A stretch of DNA of 64,000 nucleotides, taken from NCBI RefSeq assembly GCF_004804335.1, contig NZ_SRXY01000012.1, positions 1-64,000 of the forward strand, given 5' to 3'. The position numbers and the translations under genes were made by a program. The DNA comes from Pacificoceanicola onchidii (GTDB lineage Bacteria; Pseudomonadota; Alphaproteobacteria; Rhodobacterales; Rhodobacteraceae). Below the pieces are notes generated by a model that saw only the letters and a list, made by a program, of their open reading frames with translations, was not told where the DNA came from and made no database searches. This document shows, piece after piece, positions 44,427 to 53,087 of this stretch. Numbering within the stretch: the first letter of the stretch is position 1; every line of letters starts with the position of its first letter.

Positions 44427-45530
44427 ATGAGCCAGAGCAGACTGATCTTTTTGTGGAACAACTTCGGCCCGATGCACGCCGACCGCGTCGAGGCCGTCGC
44501 CCGCCGTTTCCCGGAAGCCGAGGTGCAGGGGATCGAGCTCTTTGCGCAGGATGTCACCTATGACTGGGAGAGCGACAGCCGCGCGGCCTTTGACAAGACC
44601 ACGCTGTTTGGCGCGGGAGAGACCCCGGGGCTGATGCGCCGCCTGCGCACGCTGCTCCGGATGGGATGGGCGAGGCGCCGCGCCACGTGGTTTTTGTGCC
44701 ATTACGAGCGCCCGGAGGTCTTTGCCCTCGCCCTGCTCTTGCGGCTGACCGGCCAGCGGGTCTTCACCATGGGTTGCTCGAAATTCGATGACAAACCGCG
44801 CCGGGCCCGCTCCGAATGGCTCAAGAGCCTCGTTCTGCGCCCCTATCACGGCGCGATCAGCACCGAGCGCCGCGCCGCCGATTACTTCCGCTTTCTCGGC
44901 TTTTCCAAACGCCCCGTCGCCAGCCCCTACAACACGCTCTCCATCGCCCGCATGCGCGCGCAGGCGCAAGGCGCGGACGAGCCTGCCTTTGCGGAGCGTC
45001 CCTGGGTAATCGTCGCGCGACTGGTGGAGAAAAAGAACCTCCGGATGGCGCTTGAGGCCTATGCACTCTACCGCGCGGCGGGCGGCACGCGGGCGCTGGA
45101 GATCTGCGGCAATGGCCCGCTGGAGGCCTCTTTGAAAGCCCGCGCGGCAGAACTGAACATCCAGGATCACGTGGTGTTTCACGGCTTTATCCAGACAGAG
45201 GCCATCTCGAAAACCCTCGCCCGCAGTCTCGCGCTCCTGCTGCCCAGCCTTGAGGAACAGTTCGGCAATGTGGTGATCGAGGCGCAGGCGCTGTCCCGCC
45301 CGGTGCTGCTTTCGGAGACCTGCGGCGCGCGCGAGCTTCTGGTGCAGGATTGGGTGGGTGGCTTTGCCTTCCCGCATGACGCGCCCGAAAGCCTTGCGGG
45401 CTACATGAGCCTGCTCGATCAGGACGAGGCCCTCTGGGCGCGCCTCTCCCAAGGCGCAGCCGAGGCCGCCCCGCGCGGCGATGTCGCCGCCTTTGCAGAG
45501 GCCGTGGCAAGCCTTGTGGAGCGCCCATGA
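44427..45530 (+). CDS. Glycosyltransferase family 4
   Basis: The protein has 367 residues from ATG 44427 (GGAGATCC upstream). It is a GT-B enzyme with FLWNNFGPMHADR at the start, the linker strand WVIVARLVEKKNL near residue 193, and the donor motif EEQFGNVVIEAQALSRPVL near 276. It is divergent from the head-spike operon. Its stop overlaps the next glycosyltransferase start by four bases, so the pair is co-translated. Sugar unknown. Confidence 0.9.
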   Translation: MSQSRLIFLWNNFGPMHADRVEAVARRFPEAEVQGIELFAQDVTYDWESDSRAAFDKTTLFGAGETPGLMRRLRTLLRMGWARRRATWFLCHYERPEVFALALLLRLTGQRVFTMGCSKFDDKPRRARSEWLKSLVLRPYHGAISTERRAADYFRFLGFSKRPVASPYNTLSIARMRAQAQGADEPAFAERPWVIVARLVEKKNLRMALEAYALYRAAGGTRALEICGNGPLEASLKARAAELNIQDHVVFHGFIQTEAISKTLARSLALLLPSLEEQFGNVVIEAQALSRPVLLSETCGARELLVQDWVGGFAFPHDAPESLAGYMSLLDQDEALWARLSQGAAEAAPRGDVAAFAEAVASLVERP

Positions 45531-46651
45531 CCACCCGTCTGGCGATCGTACTGCCCTTCATCTCACCTGCTGGCGGCGGCGTGACCGAAGCGGTGCGCAT
45601 GCTCACCGCCGCCCTCGCCCGCACCCCCGGCTATGAGATCACCGTCCTCTCCTTCGCCTCGGATACGGATGTCGAAGCCCAACAGGATTGGCCCGAGGGC
45701 GTCACCTATCGCCAGTTCAAAACCTTTGGCCCCGCCCGCTACGGCTTTGCCCCGGGGATGGCATGGCACATGCTCACCCACCGCTATGACCTCGTGCACA
45801 TCCACGGCATCTGGATGTTCCATGTCTTTGCCGGATACCTCGCCATGCTGCGCGGGGTGCCGGGGATCATTTCGCCCCATGGCATGCTGGAGCCGTGGAT
45901 CCTCTCCCGCTCGCGCAAGCTCAAGGCCGCTGTCTCAAAACTCTACCAACGCGCCGCCCTGCGCCGCGCCTTTGCCATCCATGTGCTGACTAAAAAGGAA
46001 CGCGGCGATCTGGACGCGCATCTGCCCGGTCTGCGCTCGGAGATTGTGCCGAACTTCGTCCCGCCTGCCCCGCCACCAGACGCCCCCGCCCCATGGGAGG
46101 CGCAGGTGCCTCAGGGCGCGCCGGTCTGGCTCTTCCTCGCCCGCATCCACGAAAAGAAAGGCTGGCCCGCGCTGCTGACCGCCTGGACGCAGTTCTGCGA
46201 AGAGGTGCCGGAGGCAGAGGCGCATCTGGTCTTCTGCGGCTGGATCGACGGGGAGAGCGATTTCGAGACGCAGATCGCCGCCGCCCCCCGCGCGCTCTAT
46301 GCCGGGCCGCAATACGGGGAGGCCAAGGCCGCCAGCTACGCCCGCGCCGATGTGTTCCTCTTGCCGTCGATGAGTGAAGGGCTGCCGATGACCGTGCTGG
46401 AGGCGGCGCAGTCAGGCGCGCTCATCGCCATGAGCGCCGAATGCAACCTGCCGGACTTCTTCGAGGGCTGCGCCATTGAGACCGGCACCACGCCACTGGA
46501 TATTCTGAACGCCCTGCACCGCCTGCAGGCCATGCCGCGCGAAGAGGCCGAGGCCATGCGCAAAGCCGCGCGCGCCCGCGCCGAGGAGGTCTACTCCGAA
46601 GCGGCCGTTCTTGCGCGGTTCGCAGAGGTTTATGCAAAGGCCAGCCAATGA
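45527..46651 (+). CDS. Glycosyltransferase family 4
   Basis: The protein has 374 residues. The N-terminal LPFISPAGGGVTEAVRML is the glycine-rich acceptor loop. VHIHGIWMFHVF and ISPHGMLEPWIL near residues 87-125 are typical of WcaI/amylovoran-type GT4. The donor site is PSMSEGLPMTVLEAAQSG near 285. It overlaps both neighbours by four bases, so the two glycosyltransferases and the secreted protein after them form one operon. Confidence 0.9.
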   Translation: MTTRLAIVLPFISPAGGGVTEAVRMLTAALARTPGYEITVLSFASDTDVEAQQDWPEGVTYRQFKTFGPARYGFAPGMAWHMLTHRYDLVHIHGIWMFHVFAGYLAMLRGVPGIISPHGMLEPWILSRSRKLKAAVSKLYQRAALRRAFAIHVLTKKERGDLDAHLPGLRSEIVPNFVPPAPPPDAPAPWEAQVPQGAPVWLFLARIHEKKGWPALLTAWTQFCEEVPEAEAHLVFCGWIDGESDFETQIAAAPRALYAGPQYGEAKAASYARADVFLLPSMSEGLPMTVLEAAQSGALIAMSAECNLPDFFEGCAIETGTTPLDILNALHRLQAMPREEAEAMRKAARARAEEVYSEAAVLARFAEVYAKASQ

Positions 46652-47217
46652 CGATCCGCCTCTTGGCCGCCCTCGCCTTCGCGACCTCCCCCGCCCTTGC
46701 CGACGATTTCCTTTGCAGCGATTTCGCCTTTGTCACGCCTGAGGCGATCACCTTTGTCGCCGAAACCGGGGGTATCGCGCCGCCTCCGCCGCCCCGAAGT
46801 GACATCGACGCGGTGCTTGAGGCAAAAGGCGGCATGATCTGGATTTTCTCCGGCCCGAAGCCATCCGAAGACATACAGACCTGCCTGGCGGTGACCGAAC
46901 AGCGGGTGCCGGGAGTGACAGAGCTTTTTGAGACCATCATGGCCGGGATCGGCCAACCCCTCTCACCGGAAGCCCTCGAGATGCGGTTGCGCCCCTTTCC
47001 CGAGGACATGCACAGCACCCTCCTCGCCCAAGGATATGGCGGTCCGGTCGAGAGCCACGGACAGCGCATAGAGGCCGGTCCCTGGGCCAGCTATGTTCTG
47101 GTCACAACCTTTGAGGAACCCCGGCGCTCGTTTGGAGCTATTGAGACGATCCTGGGCGGGCCCGGCCCGCAGTGCACAGGCTGCATTGGGGCCTTCCGTC
47201 ACTTCATCGCCGAATAG
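46648..47217 (+). CDS. Hypothetical secreted protein
   Basis: The protein has 189 residues. Signal peptide IRLLAALAFATSPALA is cut near ADD. The mature part has four cysteines, two of them close to the end (CTGC), which could form disulfides in the periplasm. I recognise no family. It is in operon with two glycosyltransferases by a four-base overlap, which suggests a role tied to the polymer. Confidence 0.6.
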   Translation: MTIRLLAALAFATSPALADDFLCSDFAFVTPEAITFVAETGGIAPPPPPRSDIDAVLEAKGGMIWIFSGPKPSEDIQTCLAVTEQRVPGVTELFETIMAGIGQPLSPEALEMRLRPFPEDMHSTLLAQGYGGPVESHGQRIEAGPWASYVLVTTFEEPRRSFGAIETILGGPGPQCTGCIGAFRHFIAE

Positions 47218-47234
47218 GCCCGGCCTTCAGGCCG

Positions 47235-47984
47235 TCAGTGCCCGGTGCCTTTCACAACCACACCCACCGTGGCCACGAGGATCTTGGCATCCTCTTTCAG
47301 CGACAGGCGGCGGTTGTAATCGGTGTCGAAATGGGCGCGATCGGAAAAGGCGCTCTCGTTGCGGGCGCTGACCTGCCACAGGCCGGTGATGCCCGGCCGC
47401 AGGGCGTAGTAGTCCTTGGCCGGGTAGAAGGCGCGCTGGTCCTCCATCATCGGACGCGGGCCGACAAGGCTCATGTCGCCCCGGAGCACGTTCCACAGCT
47501 GCGGCAGCTCGTCGAGCGAGCATTTGCGCAGGATGCGGCCCACGCGGGTGATGCGCGGGTCGTTCTTGAGCTTCTGATGGTGATCCCATTCGGCGCGGGC
47601 CTCGGGGTCTTCGGCGAGGTGTGTCTTGAGACGGGCCTCGGCGTCGGGCACCATGCTGCGCAGCTTCCACATGCGGTAGATCCGGCCATTCAGGCCGACC
47701 CGCATCTGCGTGTAGAACGGGTTGCTCCCGTCACAGGCCACAAGCAGCGCCATGGGAAGCAAGATAAGCAGCACCGCAGGGGCTGAAATCAGGACCAGCA
47801 GGACGTCAAGCAACCGCTTGCCCCCTGCCCTGTACAGACCGGAGCGAACCGGAACCTCTTCGTAAAGGGGGGCCTCTCTGACCGCAATCGCTTCAGCGTT
47901 ATCGTAGGCATATGCCGGCATAAAACTGTTTTCCCCCGAAGCCGGTGCACCCTTGGCACGCGGTTCAAAATACATTGTCGGCAT
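47235..47984 (-). CDS. Initiating sugar-phosphate transferase (ExoY/WbaP-like)
   Basis: The protein has 249 residues from ATG 47984. One membrane helix at residues about 60-85 ([20 protein letters not shown]) is followed by the catalytic domain: [47 protein letters not shown] and [13 protein letters not shown]. It transfers the first sugar phosphate (glucose or galactose type) to undecaprenyl phosphate and so starts the repeat unit. It is the only such enzyme in the window. The N-terminal 50 residues are variable and acidic. Confidence 0.93.
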   Translation of the reverse strand: MPTMYFEPRAKGAPASGENSFMPAYAYDNAEAIAVREAPLYEEVPVRSGLYRAGGKRLLDVLLVLISAPAVLLILLPMALLVACDGSNPFYTQMRVGLNGRIYRMWKLRSMVPDAEARLKTHLAEDPEARAEWDHHQKLKNDPRITRVGRILRKCSLDELPQLWNVLRGDMSLVGPRPMMEDQRAFYPAKDYYALRPGITGLWQVSARNESAFSDRAHFDTDYNRRLSLKEDAKILVATVGVVVKGTGH

Positions 47985-48022
47985 ACCCGGACCTCCGGGC
48001 GGACCGTTTAAAAACAAATCTG

Positions 48023-48238
48023 TCAGTCGGCGCGTCCGACCAGAGGCCGGCTGTTGCCCGCCTTGTAGAAAACCACCATGACCGTCGCGACCACGGGCCA
48101 GACCGTGCACAGAAGATACCCGATGAGTGAGTAGACCGGGGAGCTTTGCCCGCGTCGTTTCTGTTCCTGGTAAGTCAGCGTAATCGCCATGATCGCACTC
48201 AGGCAGTAGGCCGCCATGACGAATGTCCAGAAATCCAT
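48023..48238 (-). CDS. Small membrane protein (71 residues)
   Basis: There are two predicted helices (residues about 4-22 and 38-60) separated by the basic segment QEQKRRGQSS. The frame ends 38 bases before the sugar transferase start on the same strand and may share its transcript. I recognise no family. It could regulate the sugar transferase or be unrelated. Confidence 0.5.
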   Translation of the reverse strand: MDFWTFVMAAYCLSAIMAITLTYQEQKRRGQSSPVYSLIGYLLCTVWPVVATVMVVFYKAGNSRPLVGRAD

Positions 48239-48426
48239 AATCCAACCCGTTCTTTGTGCCGTGAAATCCGCGTCCCGAAGACCTGTTTGAGACTATCAAC
48301 AATTAAAACAAATGTGAGCAATCTGGCAGTGACTGCCCTCACAATTTGTTAGCCTTTGATTAAATAAAAAGCAAGATTTCCTGAGGCGGCACGCTGAAAC
48401 GGCACCGAACCGCACAGAGGCGCGGA

Positions 48427-49455
48427 TCAGGGGGTGCCGCGGCGTTCGTTCCATTTGCGGCAGAAGCCGAGGAAGGCCATCTCCGGATTGCGCGGAACCT
48501 CCGAGGCCCAGCGGCGCCATTCCTGCTCGATCATGCGCACATCCCAGCCCGGCGCGGCAGCGCGGGCCATGTCGTAGACATCCGGGTCCAGTTCGGGGAT
48601 CCGGACCATGTCCGAGATATCCGGGCCGACGGTGCCGCGCGAGCGGGCGATAAGCTGGTCCTTTTCCTCGTCGATGCGGATTTCGTAGTCCGGCATATGG
48701 CCGTATTCCTTGTCCTCCTTGGCAATGGCCGAAACCAGCCGGCGGAACTCGCGCAGGGTGGAGCCGGAGCCGCATTTCTTCTGCAGCACCTCCATGGAGA
48801 CCCGCCATTCGCGCTGGCGTCCGCAGTGTTTGCGCGCCAGCTCGTAGATGCGCCGCTCCAGCGGCTTGCGCAGGCGGAAGTATTCGCGGGAGAGGGTCAG
48901 CACCTCCTGCGCCCGGATGGCGTTGAACACCCAGTCCGACAGCTTGACCTCCACCTCCTGCATGCGCCCGTCGCGGGTTTCGCGCACGATCCGCGCCCGT
49001 TCGATCAGCCCGAAGGTTTCAAAGATCTCCTGCCCGCCGGTGGTGATGTTGGTCGAGATGCGCGTGCCCGCGAGCCGCTCCATGGCCGCCTTCAGGAGGT
49101 TGTAGCCGCGCCCGGTGGTCATGCGGTTGGTCGCCTTGAGAAGGTCCGAAGCCTGGAAGCGGATCACCTGCTGCGGCTCGCGGCCTTCGTTCATGCCTTT
49201 GATCAGGCTCGAGATGCAGTAGATCAGCACATCGCGGTCATGCACCGTGGCCAGCCCGTCGACCGAGGGCTTGATCTCGACGGTCATGCCGTTGTGTTCG
49301 TATTTGCGTGGGCGTGTGTCCGGTTTCGTCGACAACGAGAAGATCGGGTGCTCCATGGAGCCCACATCCCCTTTCGGCGCGGCATCGAGAATGTCGCAGA
49401 CAAAGAAGTCCCCTTGCGGGTGGCGGTCCGGCAAAAGTGGGTAGTCGGTGGTCAT
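48427..49455 (-). CDS. repA: Plasmid replication initiator RepA
   Basis: The protein has 342 residues from ATG 49455, with GGGAG just before. It is a RepA-type initiator of roseobacter plasmids (the RPA family), with winged-helix DNA-binding regions: FSLSTKPDTRPRKYEHNG near residue 40, RMTTGRGYNLLKAAMERLAGTR near 113, and REYFRLRKPLERRIYELARKHCG near 190. Upstream frames run into the iterons. It binds the iterons at 49468-49700 and starts replication. The par genes lie on its other side. Confidence 0.92.
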   Translation of the reverse strand: MTTDYPLLPDRHPQGDFFVCDILDAAPKGDVGSMEHPIFSLSTKPDTRPRKYEHNGMTVEIKPSVDGLATVHDRDVLIYCISSLIKGMNEGREPQQVIRFQASDLLKATNRMTTGRGYNLLKAAMERLAGTRISTNITTGGQEIFETFGLIERARIVRETRDGRMQEVEVKLSDWVFNAIRAQEVLTLSREYFRLRKPLERRIYELARKHCGRQREWRVSMEVLQKKCGSGSTLREFRRLVSAIAKEDKEYGHMPDYEIRIDEEKDQLIARSRGTVGPDISDMVRIPELDPDVYDMARAAAPGWDVRMIEQEWRRWASEVPRNPEMAFLGFCRKWNERRGTP

Positions 49456-49467
49456 GGCAGCTCCCTT

Positions 49468-49562
49468 CGACACTTCACACACGGGGCACTCTAGAACGAC
49501 ACTTCACACACGCCAAGGCCAAAACGACACTTCGCCCACGGGCAAACGACACTTCACCCACG
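49468..49562. repeat. Iteron array 1 (four copies)
   Basis: Four direct repeats of CGACACTTCACACACG or close variants start at 49468, 49497, 49525 and 49547 (steps of 29, 28 and 22 bases). They lie next to the repA start, so RepA binding here could also repress its own gene. Confidence 0.85.
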
Positions 49563-49637
49563 CTCGAACTGCGAAAAACGAATCGGGATCAAAGGGTTAT
49601 GGCCTGTTTTTAAAGGGGTCTGATTCGCGGAATTTGG

Positions 49638-49700
49638 AATCACCACTCTACACACGGGGAATCACCACTTTACACACGCAGAATCACCACTTTACACACG
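49638..49700. repeat. Iteron array 2 (three copies)
   Basis: Three direct repeats of AATCACCACTTTACACACG start at 49638, 49660 and 49682, exactly 22 bases (two helical turns) apart. They share the core CACTTYACACACG with array 1 but have different 5' flanks. They adjoin the AT-rich segment and are the likelier initiation array. Confidence 0.88.
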
Positions 49701-49871
49701 GGGGGTGTTCGCAAGATTTTGGAATTGTTTGGAAAAATGCCGATTCGAGAGGGCGTAACACTATATTTAACACATATATAACACCCCAAAGCCCGCTGGG
49801 TGGCTCCGGAGGCCCCAAACGGGCTTTGAAAGAGTCAGAAAAGCCCTGAAACACCAAAAGAACGGGAGCGG

Positions 49872-50252
49872 TCAACGCCGCTCCTTTTGCATGAGAGAGA
49901 CTGCGTGTTCGAGCGTCTCGCCCAGCCCCCAGCCGCGCGCATCGGCGATGGCATAGAAGGCTTCGATGGTTTCGGGTTTGGTCTTGATGTTGAACTGCGC
50001 GTTGCGCCCGGTGCGGCGGCGGCGGACCGGTTTCGTCTCCCCTGCCCCTTTGGCCGGCTTTTTCGGTTTTGCCGGCTTCGGATCGGGTTTGGCCCTGGCA
50101 GGCTCGCGGGAGCGGAAGCCCGTGGCTTCGGCCAGCTCGCGGCTGGCCGCCTGCGCTTCGGGTTTCGGTTTTGCCTTGGGTTTCGGGGCCCAGTCGGCGG
50201 GGTCGAACCCTTCCAGCTCGTCGTCAAATCCCAGATCGGCGCGTTCCTTCAT
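49872..50252 (-). CDS. Small ParB-like partition protein (ribbon-helix-helix-like)
   Basis: The protein has 126 residues. The first 80 are charged and rich in Lys, Pro and Ala (AKPKPEAQAA, KPAKPKKPAKG), likely flexible. The C-terminal 45 (RNAQFNIKTKPETIEAFYAIADARGWGLGETLEHAV) fit a ribbon-helix-helix DNA-binding domain. The start overlaps the parA stop by one base. Type Ib partition systems have such small adaptor proteins that bind a site upstream of parA. Confidence 0.72.
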   Translation of the reverse strand: MKERADLGFDDELEGFDPADWAPKPKAKPKPEAQAASRELAEATGFRSREPARAKPDPKPAKPKKPAKGAGETKPVRRRRTGRNAQFNIKTKPETIEAFYAIADARGWGLGETLEHAVSLMQKERR

Positions 50253-50935
50253 CAGCTCACCTCCGCCATGCGGCTCGATTTCAGCCAGGACAGCACTTCA
50301 CCGGCGAAGGCCTGCGCATTCAGACGGGCTTTCTCGATGTTGCTGACCAGTGCCGGGTCCAGCGTCGACAGGGTACCGCCATAGTCGAACAGATCGCGGA
50401 AAGCCGCGCGCTCGACGATTGGGGTGCGGAAAACCTCGATCCCGGCGCGGGCCAGCTGGGCCTGCACGTTTTTCATGGCGCGCGAGGTGACCGCAGCACT
50501 GGTGCGGGTCAGGGCCACGCCATGCGGGATCTTGCGGCGGGCGAGCCGCTCCTGGTTGCGGATCAGGCGAATGGTCTTGGCGCCGCCCTTGGCATCCATC
50601 GAAGAGCCCTGCAGCGGGATCACCACCAGATCGGACATGCCGATGGCATTGGCGACCATCAGGCTCGCCGTGCCTTCGAGATCGACGATGACGAACTGGC
50701 TCTCCTGCGCGGCTTCGTCGATGGCTTCGACAATGCTCTCTTCGGTCACGTCGCTCTGGATGATGATGGTGTCCGGCTTGCCCGGCAGGTTCGCCCATTG
50801 CGAAATCCAGCGCTCCGGGTCTGCGTCGATGATGGTGACCCCTGCCCCGCGTTCGGCAAGCTCCATGGCCAGAAGCAAGGCGGTTGTGGTCTTGCCCGCC
50901 CCGCCCTTGGGGTTGGCGAAAGAAATGATCGGCAT
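50252..50935 (-). CDS. parA: ParA-family partition ATPase (type Ib)
   Basis: The protein has 227 residues. The deviant Walker A KGGAGKTT (10-17) and DADPERWISQW near residue 38, plus VIVDLEGTASLMV near 80, identify a ParA/MinD ATPase. The short length and lack of an N-terminal DNA-binding domain place it in type Ib, in which a separate small protein represses the operon. It moves plasmid copies apart over the nucleoid. Confidence 0.93.
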   Translation of the reverse strand: MPIISFANPKGGAGKTTTALLLAMELAERGAGVTIIDADPERWISQWANLPGKPDTIIIQSDVTEESIVEAIDEAAQESQFVIVDLEGTASLMVANAIGMSDLVVIPLQGSSMDAKGGAKTIRLIRNQERLARRKIPHGVALTRTSAAVTSRAMKNVQAQLARAGIEVFRTPIVERAAFRDLFDYGGTLSTLDPALVSNIEKARLNAQAFAGEVLSWLKSSRMAEVS

Positions 50936-50969
50936 GAGAACTGCTCCCTCATGATGTTTGTTATGCGGA

Positions 50970-51125
50970 TATGGTAGCCGGTAGCTATCAGCTACTCAAC
51001 TGTTACCTTGATAGTATCCAGTAGCTATCAGATATGCATTTAGTATCGGGTAGCTATCCGGTATCTTTTTATTACTAATAAAGTACTACATGGATACCAT
51101 ATAAGTACCAAATGGGTATCCCATG
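50970..51125. promoter_or_regulatory. Candidate centromere and operator upstream of parA
   Basis: TAGCTATC occurs at 50982-50989, 51022-51029 and 51051-51058, and GTAGCT-ATC-AGCTAC at 50981-50995 is a perfect palindrome. Related GGTATC/GATACC motifs follow up to 51125. The region is AT-rich. Type Ib par operons have their partition site and autoregulatory operator in this position. Confidence 0.65.
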
Positions 51126-51208
51126 CATCATGCTTGAGTGTCCGCCCCCTGCGGGATAGGTCAGACAGCGGCGCCTTTGCCTTTCACGCGCCCTGGAGCA
51201 GACCCGCC

Positions 51209-52018
51209 GTGATCATTTCGCACAAACACCAATTCGTTTTCTTCCATAACCCCAAGGCCGGTGGCACCTCGATCCGCAGCGCCATTGCGCCGTTCAACGA
51301 CATCGGTTTCGGCCTCTGGCACGCCGATCCGGCCCAGACAAAAGGCATCGAGGTCGACCGCGCCCATCTGGGGATCGACGAGTTTGCCGGGTTCTATCCG
51401 GACCTCTGGGCCGAAGTGCAGGGCTATGCTCTCTTCTGCCTGATCCGCGATCCGCGCAAACGCTTCCTGTCCTCGGTCTCCGAGTATTGCCGCACCTTCA
51501 CCGATACGGATCTGCGTCTGGCCAGCCCCGAAGAGGGCCGGGATATGGTGTTCAGGGTCATGGACAGGCTGGCGGCCAAGGGCTCGGCCGAGACGGTCCT
51601 CGATGACTTCTCCCTGACCCATTTCAAACCGCAGCATCTCTACTGGCGTTCCGGGCAATCGGGCATTCGGGCCAAGGCTTATGAGACCGCCGACATCGCC
51701 GGGCTCTTTGCCACGCTCTCCGAGCGCACCGGCAGCGAAATCCACGCGCGTCAGGAGCGCGCCGCCGAAACCTATGACCTGCCGCCCGCCGCGCGGCTTC
51801 TGCACCGGGCCAAGGGGCTGCAATCGGCGCTGAAGCGTGTGCCGGGCATGGCGGCCGTGCTGGACCGGGGCAAGCGGGCGGCGCGCGCACGCTATGCCAC
51901 GGGGCAGGGGCGTCGGCTGGCGCTGTCAGAAGCGGATGAGACGGCGATCACCGCCTTTGTCCGGGATTTCTATGCGCAGGACTACGCGCTCTGGCCGATC
52001 CCGGAAGCCGCCTCCTAA
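51209..52018 (+). CDS. Sulfotransferase family protein
   Basis: The protein has 269 residues from the GTG at 51209. The PAPS 5'-phosphosulfate loop is FFHNPKAGGTSIRSA (residues about 10-25), and the 3'-phosphate motif is IRDPRKRFLSSVSEY near 82. Such enzymes add sulfate from PAPS to carbohydrates. Placed between the par genes and UDP-sugar genes, it may sulfate the polymer. Its 3' end overlaps the convergent glycosyltransferase gene by four bases. Confidence 0.85.
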   Translation: MIISHKHQFVFFHNPKAGGTSIRSAIAPFNDIGFGLWHADPAQTKGIEVDRAHLGIDEFAGFYPDLWAEVQGYALFCLIRDPRKRFLSSVSEYCRTFTDTDLRLASPEEGRDMVFRVMDRLAAKGSAETVLDDFSLTHFKPQHLYWRSGQSGIRAKAYETADIAGLFATLSERTGSEIHARQERAAETYDLPPAARLLHRAKGLQSALKRVPGMAAVLDRGKRAARARYATGQGRRLALSEADETAITAFVRDFYAQDYALWPIPEAAS

Positions 52019-52878
52019 CCCCAGGGATCCGCGATCCCGAATTCCGCCAGCTTCGCCGTGACCCCTTCGACGCTCTCGGCCTCGTTTTTCCAGGCCAGCT
52101 TGAACACCGGCACGGCGGCGAGCTCTTCGGGGGAGGGGCGCTTGGCCGGATCGTCGGCCCCATGCAGCAGCCACTTGAGATGATGCGGGCCGTCCGCGCT
52201 CAGCACCGGCACCCGGCGCCAGGCTTTTGCCGCCGCCGATCCGCCCCACATGGCGGCCAGAAAAGAGAAATGCACCGCGAAATAGGCGATGGGATGCGGG
52301 CGGTGGGCGATGTAGCTGCCGAACCAGTCCTGCCAGCGCGCCGCAATCGCCGCCCCCGGCACCCCGGCGAGGAACCACGAGGACACCCGGCGATAGGGAA
52401 TGTCCTGCCGGAAGGCAAAGAAGCCCTCGTCCATCAGCGCCCCCAGCCAGTCCTCCAGGGGCCGCATGGGCAGCAGCGTCGCATCGGCCCAGATGCCGCC
52501 GTGCCGCTCGATCAGCCGCAGGCGCAGCACGTCGCTGCGGGTGGCGATGGGCAGATCGGGGTGAATGTCGGACATGTCGACCCAGTCGCCTTCGCTCTGT
52601 TCGGTGATCTCCACCACCTCCCAGCCGGGATTGAGGCTCTGCCAGCGCGCCCGGATCGCCTGCACGATCGGCGGGGCGTTCTCGAACCCTTGTTTCCAGT
52701 AGATGAAGATCCGCCGGGTCAGCGCCTCCGGCAGTGGTTTCGGGGCGGGCAGCCGGGCGTAATCGCGGGTGAACTGGCCCATGTCGAAGGGCGGTTTTTG
52801 GTGGTGACGGCGATGCAGGAAGCCGCAGGCCAGCATGTAGAGCGGCATCACCCCGCGCGCGATAATCCGTGATGGCAT
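52015..52878 (-). CDS. Capsular polysaccharide-type glycosyltransferase (GT32-like)
   Basis: The protein has 287 residues from ATG 52878. RRIFIYWKQGFENAPPIV near residue 55 and SDVLRLRLIERHGGIWADAT near 115 are the donor-site motifs of the DXD sugar-transferase family seen in capsule loci. It is followed by a basic helix and an aromatic-rich segment. It transfers a sugar, possibly galactose or mannose, on the cytoplasmic side. It is convergent with the sulfotransferase gene. Confidence 0.8.
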   Translation of the reverse strand: MPSRIIARGVMPLYMLACGFLHRRHHQKPPFDMGQFTRDYARLPAPKPLPEALTRRIFIYWKQGFENAPPIVQAIRARWQSLNPGWEVVEITEQSEGDWVDMSDIHPDLPIATRSDVLRLRLIERHGGIWADATLLPMRPLEDWLGALMDEGFFAFRQDIPYRRVSSWFLAGVPGAAIAARWQDWFGSYIAHRPHPIAYFAVHFSFLAAMWGGSAAAKAWRRVPVLSADGPHHLKWLLHGADDPAKRPSPEELAAVPVFKLAWKNEAESVEGVTAKLAEFGIADPWG

Positions 52879-53087
52879 GAGGCTGGGCCCTCTCTCCTGT
52901 ATTGGCTCACACAAACATCAGCCTCCGGCGCGGCACAACCGCAAACCGCGGTTTTTTTGATCGGGGCAGGGGCTTTGCCCAAGCGGGGATCAGCCCGCGC
53001 GCGCGCCCCGGCTTGTCCATGGGGGCAATGCCCCGTATGGACAAATCCCGGAACACTTGGGAATGCAGCCGCAAGAAGGAACACGTC

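Larger units (their letters stand above)
49456..49871. other. Probable replication origin (oriV)
   Basis: This gene-free stretch lies between repA and parB. It holds two iteron arrays (49468-49562 and 49638-49700). An AT-rich segment at about 49755-49790 (ACTATATTTAACACATATATAAC) is a good candidate for DNA unwinding. A pair of palindrome arms near 49785-49825 (GGGCTTT / AAAGCCC) may terminate transcription of the par genes. Confidence 0.75.

Noticed and set aside
49468-49700. CRISPR array
   Set aside because: The repeats are short, sit next to repA with two-turn spacing and have no unique spacers of constant length or cas genes; they are iterons.
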